This document shows positions 47,543-58,146 of a stretch of 64,000 nt of DNA, piece after piece. The notes under the pieces are model-generated. The model worked only from the letters and a program-made list of their open reading frames with translations. It was not told the DNA's origin and made no database searches. The DNA is taken from assembly GCA_948567375.1 (NCBI GenBank), contig OX419756.1, forward strand, positions 53,582,333 through 53,646,332. The letters run 5' to 3'. Numbering within the stretch: position 1 is the stretch's first letter; each line of letters starts with the position of its first letter. Source of the DNA: Lunularia cruciata (taxonomy: Eukaryota > Streptophyta > Marchantiopsida > Lunulariales > Lunulariaceae). The position numbers and the translations under genes are program-made.

Positions 47543-50344
47543 TGTGACAACTCGGCAAATATCACTTTTGCGGTAATCAGGTAAGTAAAGTTTGTTCCCG
47601 CAAAGATACAAGTTAGAAATTTCCAAATACAAAGTCAAATAGTAACATGTAGTTCTTCTTGGTCGTGTCTTTAACCTCTCAGGTAGAAACCACACCCAGA
47701 AGAGAGTAACAAGCACTGATTCGCAGTCTTGTCACAAATTTCACACTCCTTAATCACAACTCCATCAAATCTTTCCAAACAATCTTGATTGTGATGATTC
47801 AGGCTCTCCCAAAAATGGCACTTCACTGCAAAACAACTTTACCTCAGAATTGTGTTCCACCCCTCCACTGAAGGCACAACTTCCTTGATCAAAATTGCTT
47901 CACGTCAACCTTGCACTGCACTCACAAATGCAGAATACTACCAACACTACAATTCCTCTCAAATCTGTCAAGGCATTGCTTCGATTGCACTTCACTCAGG
48001 ATCAAACACATAGAATGAAGATCAAGGCTGTGGAATCCAACATCCAACAAGCACATTGACTTACACTTCAGATTTCTTCAAACACTCATAAACACAAACA
48101 AGAAGTTGACACTCGGAATCAAGCTGAAGCAACGAGCACTACTTAACAGCACTTTGCTTTATCTATTCTCAAAAATTATGAGCACTGAAGAACAATTCTC
48201 TACGAATGCCACTCTTAAATAGTGAAGCAATTGACAGTTCTAACAACTATATTGTTCTATAACAACTCTTCTAACCTACAGATCCAAAATGACAATGCAC
48301 CTCTTCATATCTGCCTCTTCAAATCTCAAAATTGTTACTACTCCGATCTGATGTCTACTTCTTCTTCGGCTTTCAAACCCAAAACCAAAGTAAATTTACT
48401 TCCTACTACTCTGTCTTCGGGTTTCACATCTTCTACTTCTTCTACCAGATCCAAAAATTCTCTTTCCTGATCTGAAATTGCACTAGTGGGTAATCTATCT
48501 AACTCTTCATCTCTCAACCCACTCTTCTCCAATGTCTCCATCTCTAACTCCAAAGACATCTACACTCCTATGTTATCTGCTTTAGGTTTTGCTCTGACAT
48601 CTTTCCGAAGTTTATCTATCTTTATTTTCACTAAATCTAATCTAATTGCAATATTGTCTTCTACTTCTAAGATCTTCCTGTCTACACGAGTTCTTAAACT
48701 GATCAACAAGGCATTCAAATCAATGTCTTTTGCCTGTCTTTGCCTTGTCTCCTGCACCAACAACTTCAACTTGTGCAGCCTTGTTTCTTCAATTTGAACG
48801 TTGGCCTCTATACTCAACATTGCGTTCATTTTGAGGACTATCTCCTTCAACGGCTCCAATTGCATCTTCCTCTCTTGCTCTGGATGTGCAAGCCAATCCT
48901 CCCTATACATTGCCAATTCCGCTTTGAACTCGGCTTTCATCGTCTCCTTCTCCTTCTATACATTTTTCTCCTCCTGATTACGAAGTAACTCTCGTAATCT
49001 CTCTTATTCCCTATACCGTGCTGCCAACTCTCTTTGCTAGAGTTGCTTCTTCTCCACTATGCTCTTCATCACCCTATCGAGCTCTTGATCCTTTGCTGCA
49101 ACTTCACCATAGCATGGATAAGTTCTACCCTTGAATCAGCAAACAACTGCTTCAAAATCTTGTACTTTGCTACTTGTCTCTCCCTTGCTATGTCACTCTT
49201 CTTAACCAGATCTTCTCGATAGCTCACTTCTCTCTTCAGGTCTTCAATCACCTAAGTCCTCACTACTGCCTCCACTCGTAGTACTTCCCTTTCCTCCTCA
49301 CCTCGGGTTATACTCTTCTTCAACTCTGAGTTCTCTTCTTCTAATCTTGATAACACCTGCAAGACAATCTTCACCTCTAGACAAGTCAACTGTATCTCCT
49401 TCTTCTTGTGCTCTAACTTCACCAACAGAGGACACACCACCTCCCGTAGGTACTCTACTCCATCGCTTGGGGTTACCTCTTCTTGCGTAGCAACTTCTCT
49501 TTGCACTTCTTGTTCATCCGATACTTGCCTTCTTCTCTACAGTCTCTGTATCGGCACTAACGCCTTGCTCCCCAAGCTTTCATATACCTCTTCTTTCAAA
49601 TTACTCGGACCTGCATCACACTTCGCCTTCCGTCTCAAGCAAACTTCCCTCTAAACTGTGATCTTTTTCTCTTTTTCCTTGGTACTTCATCTTCCAACTT
49701 CGTGGTGTCATCGGTTTCAATCTCTGCCTGCACTTCTTCTTCTTCCTCTGCAGCAGCTGGAGCAGATGTCATTTCTCCACCCTCATCGCTGTCGCTACTC
49801 GTATCTCCACTCTGCAGCGTTAGCTCGGGCTCCTCTCTTGGTCTTTTGAGGTTTTGTCATATCTTTGGCTTTGCCCTACCGACTTCTCTTCTTCAATTTT
49901 GGAGTACTCACTTCTATCTCCACATTCTTCCTTGTCTTCTTGTAGTACTCATCGGTGCTTCTGATTTGTAGGATGTACTGTTGCTCCTCTATGTTGACTT
50001 CCTTTCTCAAATCGGGATGGAAATGTGACACCATCCGAGTTTGCTCCACCAAGTTCAGCAAATTCAACCCAATGTAGAAATGAGCTACAAACGGCACAAT
50101 GTAATGTAGAGGCAATTTAACCCATAGATTCCACACTATTTGTCGCGTTCTCTTATGGATACACCTTGCCCAATTAATTGGTTCTCCTGCAAATAATTTG
50201 TGAAAGAACACCGCTTGGTGTTTCATCACATAGGTTGTTCTCTCCGGCTTCAGGATTGCCATCAGAGCACTCACAATTCCTCTCTTGACAGGGTCTTTGT
50301 AACTCTCTACTTTGTACTCATTCTTTGTTACTCATTCTTTGTCC
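47543..50344 (-). repeat. 5' LTR of B1, first part (element-sense 3' portion)
   Basis: It begins TGTGACAACTCGG and continues to ATTCTTTGTCC, where A1 inserted. The rest is at 58147-59044. Joined, the LTR is about 3.7 kb. Bases 47543-48337 are non-coding. A 14 bp tandem duplication (TTACTCATTCTTTG type) lies at about 50314-50342, beside the insertion. Confidence 0.93.
48338..50344 (-). pseudogene. LTR-encoded coiled-coil protein in B1 5' LTR, cut by A1
   Basis: From the A1 junction this copy reads VSALMAILKP-type globular domain (49876-50274), linker, a TAG at the recurrent position (about 49541), VCPLLVKLEHKKKEIQ, the coiled coil (48560-49506 in several pieces) and the C-terminus ending at 48338. 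About 15 acidic-linker codons near 49835 are deleted relative to the B1 3' LTR. The N-terminus with MGGGKKNS is at 58493, beyond A1. Confidence 0.8.
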
Positions 50345-51023
50345 TGTAACACCCATTTGTGCATGTGTGTGGTATTGTGATATTTAGCTTGGTATTACAA
50401 GTACTTAAGAGATATTATTTATATAGAGATAAAGGATGGTTCTATATTAGTCATGGTTAGCTAAAGTTAGTCATAGCTAAGATAGATGGGACCTTACTTT
50501 AGAGGAAGTAGAAAAGATGAGCACCACTATTTTGGATTTTAGTGTGTTGACTTGGTATTATTCCTAGGTGTTTGGCTTTGGGGAAAGAGTTGAGAACTCT
50601 TGGGGCCGCAAGCCTTTTTGTTTTGGATTCTTCTTTAGTCCAAGGATAGCCCATGTGAAGGAATCCTTGCTTTAGTGGTTGGGTCAAGATAAGGGGAATA
50701 TGCCCATGTGAATGGATATTCCTTTCTACTTTTTGACTTTACTTGACTTTTAGTCTAGTAACTTGAGTTACTATGGTAATTAGTAACTTTGGTACGTAAC
50801 TATTTCACAAGTATATAAACAAGGAGTGAGGAGGTACTCATCATCCTTTCATTTGCAACTATCTCTCTCTCATTGAGTTCTCTAGTGAGCAATGTCTTGA
50901 GTCTTGGAGTGTTAGCCTTGGAGGAGTATGATGGAGTTGGGGTTCCTTGCCTTCTTAGTCCATGGTGCGCTACCATAATAGCCATCAGAGGTTCATCCTG
51001 AGTGAGAGACAGGCCGGCTCACA
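50345..51023 (+). repeat. 5' LTR of A1
   Basis: 679 bp, TGTAACACCC to GGCTCACA, matching 57468-58146 base for base as far as I could compare. TATATAAA lies at 50812-50819. Confidence 0.96.
50812..50819 (+). promoter_or_regulatory. TATA box of the A LTR
   Basis: TATATAAA stands 468 bp into the LTR. It would place R-U5 in roughly the last 180 bp. The same box lies at 57935-57942 in the 3' LTR. Confidence 0.65.
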
Positions 51024-51027
51024 TTTT

Positions 51028-51046
51028 TGGTTCCGTTGCCGGGACC
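51028..51046 (+). other. Primer binding site of A1
   Basis: TGGTTCCGTTGCCGGGACC lies four bases after the LTR end. It shares the CCGTTGCCGGG core with the Asp-tRNA-type sites of Athila/Tat elements, which fits a pol without a chromodomain. The exact tRNA is not determined. Confidence 0.7.
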
Positions 51047-51064
51047 TCTCTAGAAGGCAAGATA

Positions 51065-51235
51065 ATGTTCCGCGTCCAATTCTACATTAGGCAGAAGGAG
51101 GCTATGAGAGCTCACTTGGAGAGAACATTAGGAGAGGAGAGGGCTGAACTTATGTTAGAGAACCAAGATCCATTTGTATACCCTGTAGTTCATTATGATG
51201 TCTTTGAGGTGATTTTGTACATCTTGTACACATGA
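51065..51235 (+). CDS. Small conserved leader ORF of family A (56 codons)
   Basis: It starts at the first ATG after the primer site, in context GATAATGTTC. The product is charged and probably helical in its first half (AHLERTLGEERAELML), then hydrophobic (VVHYDVFEVILYILYT). The reading frame is kept in the old copy A3 (1924-2184); A2 has a TAG in it near 45050. It could encode a small protein or act as an upstream ORF limiting gag-pol translation. No family was recognised. Confidence 0.4.
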   Translation: MFRVQFYIRQKEAMRAHLERTLGEERAELMLENQDPFVYPVVHYDVFEVILYILYT

Positions 51236-51883
51236 GAGGAATTGGAGAGATTGTGTGAGGTGGATTGCAGATTTTGGGGATTAAGGTGATTTTGGGCAAA
51301 ATCTCAAGTTTGAGATCTGGACTTGAGATTTCTACACATGATAGCTTGGGTTATCTTTCAGTTAGCACACTTGAAATTATTGAGAGAGCTTCTATGCGCA
51401 CTGGGCTAGAATTTTTGAAAGTTGATAGGGTAAAGTGCTCCCGCAACTGCATGCTCTCTGGAAAATTGTACAGAGTCTGCTATTTCTTCAATTTTTAGTG
51501 AATTGTCCTGAAAATTTCCAAGAAAATTCAGTGCATTGTATCCTACCTGGTGCCACAAAAATTAGAGAGAGATCATTATTGCGCAGTGCGTTATCAGTTT
51601 TTGAAGTGAGGGGGGTGGTTTTCAGACCAAATCTGAAATATGGGTGCTGAATAGAAAGGTGTCTAGGCCAAATGGCTCGATGAAAAGATCTAAAATTTTG
51701 CAGGGAGGGACGCCCTAGAGTTGTGATCAAGTGTGGAAAATTTCAGAGGACTGTGACATATTTGTTGGGAGATTTGAGTGACATTGTGAGGAAGGGTCAA
51801 TTCTGCAGAGTGGAGATCTCATGCATGAGAAGTTTGAGATCAACAAAAAGCATGTTTGAGTGTTTAGATTCATCTTTGGGAAC

Positions 51884-52357
51884 ATGGAGGGTCATCAAGA
51901 GTGGAAATTGAGATTATGAAAGGTTCCCCAAGGGTTTGAGGTGATTGTAGGGGTGGATTTGAGGAAAAGAGAGTTTACAATAGAATTTGAAGAGAGTGTT
52001 GAGAGGATCCAAAAACCTACACCACTTGGAGGAAAGAGTGAGTCTAAGTGCTTTCTATGTGGAGAGAAGGGACATAAGGCAAGTTCATGTCCATTAACCT
52101 TTGAGAGCAAGAGATTGAGGGAAAGGAGAGGCTTACTTGACTTGGGTTTGCATGTTGGACCTTCTTCACCAAGATTGGGAGGGAGAAGATCTAAGACCAA
52201 GGAGTTGTGTGAGGTTTGTGGAGTTGAAGGACTTCCAAAAGGACATGAGTGTAGTGGAGTAAAAGCACTTTTGGAAACTTTGGTGAAGGATCTTGGAGAG
52301 AGTCTTAGTACAGCTACAGAAATACTACCACCTTCATCAGCTAGTTCTCAAGATTAG
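51884..52357 (+). pseudogene. Extra zinc-knuckle ORF of A1, with early stop
   Basis: This is the same ORF as 43805-44278, but codon 12 is TGA (51917-51919) where A2 and A3 have TGC (Cys). Downstream is an in-frame ATG at 51941 that leaves 138 codons open, keeping the CFLCGEKGHKASSC knuckle and the CEVCGVEGLPKGHEC cluster. It may still be made from the second ATG. It is notable that the youngest element has the broken N-terminus, which suggests this segment is not needed in cis. Confidence 0.65.
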
Positions 52358-52359
52358 TG

Positions 52360-52524
52360 ATGGAGATAATCTTTCAACTTATGGATAAACTATCCATGAG
52401 AGTTAGATTAATATGCACTCTAGGATTTGATGTTGCTATAGAAATCTTGGAGCAACCTGAACCTTTTGTGTTCCCTAGAGTGGATTATTCTCAGATGGTG
52501 TTAGTCATGTATATACTCTATTAG
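52360..52524 (+). CDS. Short ORF between zinc-knuckle ORF and gag-pol (54 codons)
   Basis: It begins two bases after the zinc-knuckle ORF's stop (TAG TG ATG), reads MEIIFQLMDKLSMRV and ends just before the purine-rich tract preceding gag. In A3 the frame has a TGA after about 16 codons. The weak hydrophobic content and short length give little support for a protein. It may be the decayed 3' part of the preceding gene. Confidence 0.25.
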   Translation: MEIIFQLMDKLSMRVRLICTLGFDVAIEILEQPEPFVFPRVDYSQMVLVMYILY

Positions 52525-52592
52525 TAATAGAGTGAGAGAAAAGAAAAGAGAAAAAAAAAATTAAGAGAAAAGAAAGATAGTGAGGGGTTAAG

Positions 52593-55500
52593 ATGGGGAA
52601 ACTTCCGGTTTTCTTTGGCAAGGATGGAGAAGATGTGGAGGCCTTTGTGAGAGACTTCAAGAGAGCTTGCATAGGAAACAATGAGAGGAGGAAGAATGAG
52701 TGGGCCTCATTATTACCAGATTTCTTTGAGGATGCAGCACTTACATGGTATGAGTCAGAATACCAAAAGAGAGAGAGGAGAGAGGGGGAAGAGGAGTCTT
52801 GGGAGACTTTGACTTCAGCACTCATTGAGAACTTTCTTCCTGATGAGAGTTATGAGAGATTGATGAGTGAGGTTACATTTCTCAAGCAAGGAGATGGAGA
52901 GAAAGTGAGGGTCTATGTGGAAAGAGTGGAAAAGTTGGAGTCCAGATTTCGCATAGTGTTGAGGAAGGGTGGGGATGATGTGGAGACTACAATGATTGGC
53001 ATAGGGGCCATGCTCACCAAGAATTTTGTGGGAGGATTGAGACCACAAATTAGAAGCAAGGTGAGATATGAGAAACCTTCTTCCAAGGTTGAAGCTATCA
53101 AGATCGCAATTCGTATGGAGGAGAGTTTGGAAGGGGATGAGAGTGATTTGGTGGTGAAGGAGGTTGTGCATCCTCCTCAAGGCTACAAGTATGGTGGAAC
53201 TTCTGATACTTTGGTGACAAGGGTTGCACCACAAGTAGTAGTTGCTCCAATTCTTGCACCTCCACCAAAAGATCCACTCCAAACCATCACAGAACAACTT
53301 GCGGATCTCAAGATCAATGTGGTGCAACTATGGGAGAAGAGAGAGGTGGATCAGAATGTAGGGAGAGGACCTAGGAGTTATGGAAACTATCCATATAGAG
53401 GAGGCCAACCAGCCAACAATTTCAATGATAGAAATTGTTTTGGTTGTGGAGGAAGAGGCCATATCCAAAGGAATTGCCCAAATTCCACTTACCATGGAGG
53501 AAGGGGTTATGAGGGAGCCAATAGAGGGAAAGAGGGAGGTAGTGAAACCCAAGTGGCTCCTAATCCCAACAAAGGTAAGGGGATAGCATCCATAGATGTG
53601 GTTGAGAGCAAGTATGAGAAGGGAGAGTGCTCAAACTCCAAGGGTCTTAATTTGGAGCTTTTGGCACAAGAGAAGAAGAGAGCTCGTTTTGCAGAGGATG
53701 TTCACTCTTCTCAAGGATTTACTTCAAGCAAGGATACTCCTATGTCTACTAGGAGCACTCGCACCTCAACACCATCAACAACAAAGACTCCAAGGAAGAA
53801 GTTGGGGATGGAGGACTTCTTGATCTCAAAGCAACAATGGAACTACAATGTGTTGGAGGATGTTGGTAGTCACAAGGCTAACATCACAGTGGGCCAATTA
53901 ATTGCTTTGAACCCTACCTTGAGAAAGGAGCTTAGAGGTGGTTTGAGTTCTACAAGGAGCAAAAAGAAGAAGAAGGCAAAAGTTCCAGTATCAATGGGGG
54001 TGGTGGATGCCAAGCCAGCACCATGGGAGGCTTGTGAATATGCCTCCAAGATTGATGTGAGAGTGAATGGTCACAACATCAAGGATGCATTGGTTGATGG
54101 AGGATCAGCAGTGAATGCCATATCAGAAAGGTTGATGAAGAAGTTGGGTATGATACCCTCAAGACCTTCAACATTTGTGGTGAGCATGGCAAACAAGCAA
54201 CAAGTTCGACCAGTAGGGGTGATGGATAAGGTGGTAGTTTCAGTTATGGGAGTTCAAAATCTCATGACTTTCCAAGTCTTGAAGGATTCAAGCTATGACT
54301 TACTTCTTGGGAGGCCATGGTTGAGAGCAGCACACACAACTGATCGATGGCACAAAGGGTACTTGAGGATTGGGCCATCAAACCATAGAGTCACTGTTCC
54401 TGTGACTAACACCACCAACACTTCACATTCAGATACCCCATCTTCTAATTATTGGGAATCAGATTTTGAAGAAGGAGCTTCAGGTGTGGACACAAGCATG
54501 GAAGAGGAGACTTCCACGGAGGAAGATGAATCTGAATCTGATTCAGATGTGTATCCCTTGTGTGCTATGGATTTTGCACCTAAGCCAGAGGTTTTGAAGG
54601 ACCCAGATAAATCACCATTGACACTTGAGGAGGTAGAGAGAAGGTTATCTACCCTCAAGTATGGCCCAAATGTTAGCAAGGAGGAGAAGGTGAGATTTGA
54701 GGAGATTTTCCGCAAGTTCATCCATGTGTTTGCTTTTAGTTACAAGGATTTGAAGGAAGTCACCTTGGAGGAGCACAAGATAGAGGTGGAGTCACATGCA
54801 AGACCAATCCGCCAAAAGCAACGTCGCATTAGCCCACCAATATCTTTGGTTGTGAAGGAGGAGATTGATAAGCTCAAGGAGGCTGGATTTATCTTTGAGG
54901 TGGAGAATTCAGAATGGGTGTCTCCAATTGTCATTGTGAAGAAAAAGAATGGCAAGCTTCGGGTATGTGTGGATTACAAGAAGCTTAATGCTGTTACCAA
55001 GAAGGACTACTACCCATTGCCATTCATTGATGAGATCTTGGAGGAGGTTGCAGGTCATGAGAGGTATAGTTTTGGAGATGGTTATAGTGGATATAACCAA
55101 ATAAAGATTGCACCAGAGCATCAACAACTCACCACATTCACCACACCTTGGGGAACTTACGCTTTCAAGGTCATGCCTTTTGGGCTTTGCAATGCTCTAG
55201 CCACATTCCAACGGTTCATGAACAAGGTATTTGAACCTTTCATTGGGAAATTTGTGAGAGATTTCATTGATGACTTTTGTGTCTATGGGAGCAAGGAGGA
55301 GCACTTTGAGCACCTAATCAAAGTCTTGCAACGCTTGGATGAGGCAAATGCATCACTCAACCCAGAGAAGTGCATTTTTGGATGTGAAGAAGGTCTACTT
55401 TTGGGGCACATCATCTCCAAGGATGGAATAGCAGTTGATCCTGAGAAGGTGAGGAAAATCTCAGACCTTCCATTCCCTTCAAGCTTGACAAAGTTACGCC

Positions 55501-57419
55501 AATTCTTGGGAATGGTTGGGTACTATAGGAGGTTCATCTTCTCATTTTCCAACAAGGCTTATGCATTGACCATCTACATGAAGAAGGGTGTAGATTACAT
55601 GGTGATTTTGGAAGACAAGGAGGCTCTCAAAGCTTTTGAGGAGCTCAAGCAATCCCTTGTTGTAGCTCCAATTCTTGCTAAACCTGATTGGAGTAAGCCT
55701 TTCATCCTCTACACTGATGCTTCTAATGTAGCTATAGGATGCACTCTTAGTCAATTAGACCAAGATGGGCATGATCATCCAATAGCTTATGCTAGTAGGC
55801 AGATGGTTTCAGCAGAGAAGAACTACTCTGTCACAGAGAGAGAAGGGTTGGCAGTGATCTTTGGTCTCAAGAAGTTTAGACACTACTTGATTGGAGGGAA
55901 AGCCACAATTGTCACGGATCACAAGGCTTTGAAGTACATCTTCAACAAGCCTAATGTTGAAGGGAGACTAGCAAGGTGGATGATACTCTTGTCTGAGTAT
56001 GACTACACAATTGAGGATAGGCCAGGAAAGAAACATGCAAATGCTGATTTGTTATCTAGAGCCTATGATCATGATGGAGATGAGCCAGTAGATGATTCCT
56101 TCCCGGATGAGGAGCTCATGACAATCTCAGTCACTCAAGAGATTCCAATGGAGTACAAGGAGATTGTGGATTTTGTGACAAGAGGTAACTATCCAGAAGG
56201 GATGCATGCTAGGGAGAGGAAGGCCCTTGCAGCAAGATCTAGACCTTACACAATGGTGGAGGATATTCTTTTTCACCAAGGAGCAGATGGTCTACTTCGA
56301 AGAGCAGTGGGTAAGGAAGAGTCTATCCTACTCATAAAGGAGTTTCATGAAGGTTTAGTATGTGGAGGACACTTTGCAGGAAAGGTGACTGCTTTCAAGA
56401 TTCTAGATGCAGGTTACCATTGGAGAGGGATTTTCAAGGATTGTCTTGATTATTGCAAAACTTGTCATGTTTGTCAAGCTTTTGCTAGAAAGTCTACATC
56501 CACTCCACCACTTAGATCAATTCCATTGCTAGGACCTTTTGAGAAGTGGGGAATTGATTTTGTAGGACCTCTCAATAGAACCCCAAGGAACAATCGGTAC
56601 ATTGTGGTAGTTACTGATTACCTTACCAAGTGGGTTGAGGCTAGACCATTGAGGGACAAGAATGAAGATGAAGTGGGTAGATTTCTTTATGAACGCATTA
56701 TCACTAGGTTTGGATGCCCTTTGGAGTTGGTTTCTGATAGAGGAGGAGAGTTTACAGGAAGCATTACTACAGCCATGCTACGACACTTCTCTATCACACA
56801 TAGAGTAACTACATCCTATAAGCCAAATTCCAATGGCTTGGCAGAGAGAACCAATCAGACCTTGTGCATGATGTTGGCCAAAGATGCAGAAATGGAGGGG
56901 GCTAAACATCATTGGGACAAGAGGATTCATGCAGTTTTGTGGGAGTATAGGACAACCATGAAGACTTCCACTGGATATTCTCCATTCCAATTGGTGTATG
57001 GTATTGAGTCTACCTTACCTATTCACTTTGATCTTCCTACCTTCCAAAGCATTCATAGGAGATTGAAGAAAGCACAAGGAAGTGATGCAGGGAAGTCAAG
57101 GAAGGATCAACTCATGGAGTTGGAAGAGGCAAGAGCAGTTGCTATGGTTCGAGTGGAGCAAGCCCAAAGGAAACAAAAGGAGAGCTATGACAAGAGGCAA
57201 GGCAAGAAGAAGGTGGAGCCTTTCAAAGAAGGTGATTGGGTAATGTTGTTTGATTCCATTCGATTCAAGAGAGTGCAAAAGAAGTTTTTGCCTAAGTACT
57301 TTGGACCTTTCATAGTAGAGAAGGTGTGGGGCAATTACACCTATGATCTCAAGGAGTTGGGAGGAAGACACTTTGATAGGATTAACCATGATAAGTTGAA
57401 GATGTACCATAGAAGGTAG
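52593..57419 (+). CDS. gag-pol: Gag-Pol polyprotein of A1, 1608 aa, intact
   Basis: One frame encodes all enzymes for reverse transcription and integration. Retrotransposon Gag spans about residues 1-260, with knuckle CFGCGGRGHIQRNC from Cys282. Protease has LVDGGS (Asp502) and LLLGRPWL. RT runs about 720-960 with MPFGLCNA and FIDD (Asp893, Asp894). RNase H has YTDAS (Asp1042). Integrase has a zinc-binding H/C region (HFAGK then CKTCHVC) and D,D35E: Asp1322 in WGIDFVG, Asp1382 in SDRGGEF, Glu1418 in GLAERTN. It ends with a GPFIVEKVWGNYTYDL fold-type tail and no chromodomain. ATG 52593 follows AAG and fits A3's ATA. No frameshift separates gag and pol. Confidence 0.97.
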   Translation: MGKLPVFFGKDGEDVEAFVRDFKRACIGNNERRKNEWASLLPDFFEDAALTWYESEYQKRERREGEEESWETLTSALIENFLPDESYERLMSEVTFLKQGDGEKVRVYVERVEKLESRFRIVLRKGGDDVETTMIGIGAMLTKNFVGGLRPQIRSKVRYEKPSSKVEAIKIAIRMEESLEGDESDLVVKEVVHPPQGYKYGGTSDTLVTRVAPQVVVAPILAPPPKDPLQTITEQLADLKINVVQLWEKREVDQNVGRGPRSYGNYPYRGGQPANNFNDRNCFGCGGRGHIQRNCPNSTYHGGRGYEGANRGKEGGSETQVAPNPNKGKGIASIDVVESKYEKGECSNSKGLNLELLAQEKKRARFAEDVHSSQGFTSSKDTPMSTRSTRTSTPSTTKTPRKKLGMEDFLISKQQWNYNVLEDVGSHKANITVGQLIALNPTLRKELRGGLSSTRSKKKKKAKVPVSMGVVDAKPAPWEACEYASKIDVRVNGHNIKDALVDGGSAVNAISERLMKKLGMIPSRPSTFVVSMANKQQVRPVGVMDKVVVSVMGVQNLMTFQVLKDSSYDLLLGRPWLRAAHTTDRWHKGYLRIGPSNHRVTVPVTNTTNTSHSDTPSSNYWESDFEEGASGVDTSMEEETSTEEDESESDSDVYPLCAMDFAPKPEVLKDPDKSPLTLEEVERRLSTLKYGPNVSKEEKVRFEEIFRKFIHVFAFSYKDLKEVTLEEHKIEVESHARPIRQKQRRISPPISLVVKEEIDKLKEAGFIFEVENSEWVSPIVIVKKKNGKLRVCVDYKKLNAVTKKDYYPLPFIDEILEEVAGHERYSFGDGYSGYNQIKIAPEHQQLTTFTTPWGTYAFKVMPFGLCNALATFQRFMNKVFEPFIGKFVRDFIDDFCVYGSKEEHFEHLIKVLQRLDEANASLNPEKCIFGCEEGLLLGHIISKDGIAVDPEKVRKISDLPFPSSLTKLRQFLGMVGYYRRFIFSFSNKAYALTIYMKKGVDYMVILEDKEALKAFEELKQSLVVAPILAKPDWSKPFILYTDASNVAIGCTLSQLDQDGHDHPIAYASRQMVSAEKNYSVTEREGLAVIFGLKKFRHYLIGGKATIVTDHKALKYIFNKPNVEGRLARWMILLSEYDYTIEDRPGKKHANADLLSRAYDHDGDEPVDDSFPDEELMTISVTQEIPMEYKEIVDFVTRGNYPEGMHARERKALAARSRPYTMVEDILFHQGADGLLRRAVGKEESILLIKEFHEGLVCGGHFAGKVTAFKILDAGYHWRGIFKDCLDYCKTCHVCQAFARKSTSTPPLRSIPLLGPFEKWGIDFVGPLNRTPRNNRYIVVVTDYLTKWVEARPLRDKNEDEVGRFLYERIITRFGCPLELVSDRGGEFTGSITTAMLRHFSITHRVTTSYKPNSNGLAERTNQTLCMMLAKDAEMEGAKHHWDKRIHAVLWEYRTTMKTSTGYSPFQLVYGIESTLPIHFDLPTFQSIHRRLKKAQGSDAGKSRKDQLMELEEARAVAMVRVEQAQRKQKESYDKRQGKKKVEPFKEGDWVMLFDSIRFKRVQKKFLPKYFGPFIVEKVWGNYTYDLKELGGRHFDRINHDKLKMYHRR

Positions 57420-57454
57420 AGAGACCTTCACTTTGAGGACAAAGTGAAAACTTA

Positions 57455-57467
57455 GTCCGGGGGTAAA
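57455..57467 (+). other. Polypurine tract of A1
   Basis: CCGGGGGTAAA directly precedes the 3' LTR's TGTAAC. It is the expected start of plus-strand DNA synthesis. It is conserved in A2 (GGAGGTAAA) and A3 (GGGGATAAA). Confidence 0.7.
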
Positions 57468-58146
57468 TGTAACACCCATTTGTGCATGTGTGTGGTATTG
57501 TGATATTTAGCTTGGTATTACAAGTACTTAAGAGATATTATTTATATAGAGATAAAGGATGGTTCTATATTAGTCATGGTTAGCTAAAGTTAGTCATAGC
57601 TAAGATAGATGGGACCTTACTTTAGAGGAAGTAGAAAAGATGAGCACCACTATTTTGGATTTTAGTGTGTTGACTTGGTATTATTCCTAGGTGTTTGGCT
57701 TTGGGGAAAGAGTTGAGAACTCTTGGGGCCGCAAGCCTTTTTGTTTTGGATTCTTCTTTAGTCCAAGGATAGCCCATGTGAAGGAATCCTTGCTTTAGTG
57801 GTTGGGTCAAGATAAGGGGAATATGCCCATGTGAATGGATATTCCTTTCTACTTTTTGACTTTACTTGACTTTTAGTCTAGTAACTTGAGTTACTATGGT
57901 AATTAGTAACTTTGGTACGTAACTATTTCACAAGTATATAAACAAGGAGTGAGGAGGTACTCATCATCCTTTCATTTGCAACTATCTCTCTCTCATTGAG
58001 TTCTCTAGTGAGCAATGTCTTGAGTCTTGGAGTGTTAGCCTTGGAGGAGTATGATGGAGTTGGGGTTCCTTGCCTTCTTAGTCCATGGTGCGCTACCATA
58101 ATAGCCATCAGAGGTTCATCCTGAGTGAGAGACAGGCCGGCTCACA
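57468..58146 (+). repeat. 3' LTR of A1
   Basis: 679 bp, identical in sequence to 50345-51023 as far as compared. It ends GGCTCACA, followed by B1 LTR sequence. Confidence 0.96.

Larger units (their letters stand above)
50345..58146 (+). mobile_element. Family A element A1, apparently intact and young
   Basis: The two 679 bp LTRs appear identical by eye. Between them lie a primer site, leader ORFs, an uninterrupted 1608-codon gag-pol, and a purine tract. It inserted into the B1 5' LTR. The flanks are TGTCC (50340-50344) on the left and ATCC (58147-58150) on the right, an imperfect 4-base duplication; sister B LTRs read GTCC once at this place. Bases 51236-51883 are leader with no supported ORF. 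Identical LTRs mean a recent insertion. Activity is possible but not shown. Confidence 0.95.

Noticed and set aside
50499..50687. 62-codon and 61-codon minus frames in every A LTR (for example 50499-50687 and 50800-50985)
   Set aside because: They recur only because LTRs are repeated. They lie antisense in U3 and over the TATA box, and the wording changes without constraint in older copies.
52815..53327. Minus-strand frame of 170 codons
   Set aside because: It lies wholly antisense to the intact gag-pol of A1, with His/Ser-rich composition typical of a shadow frame.
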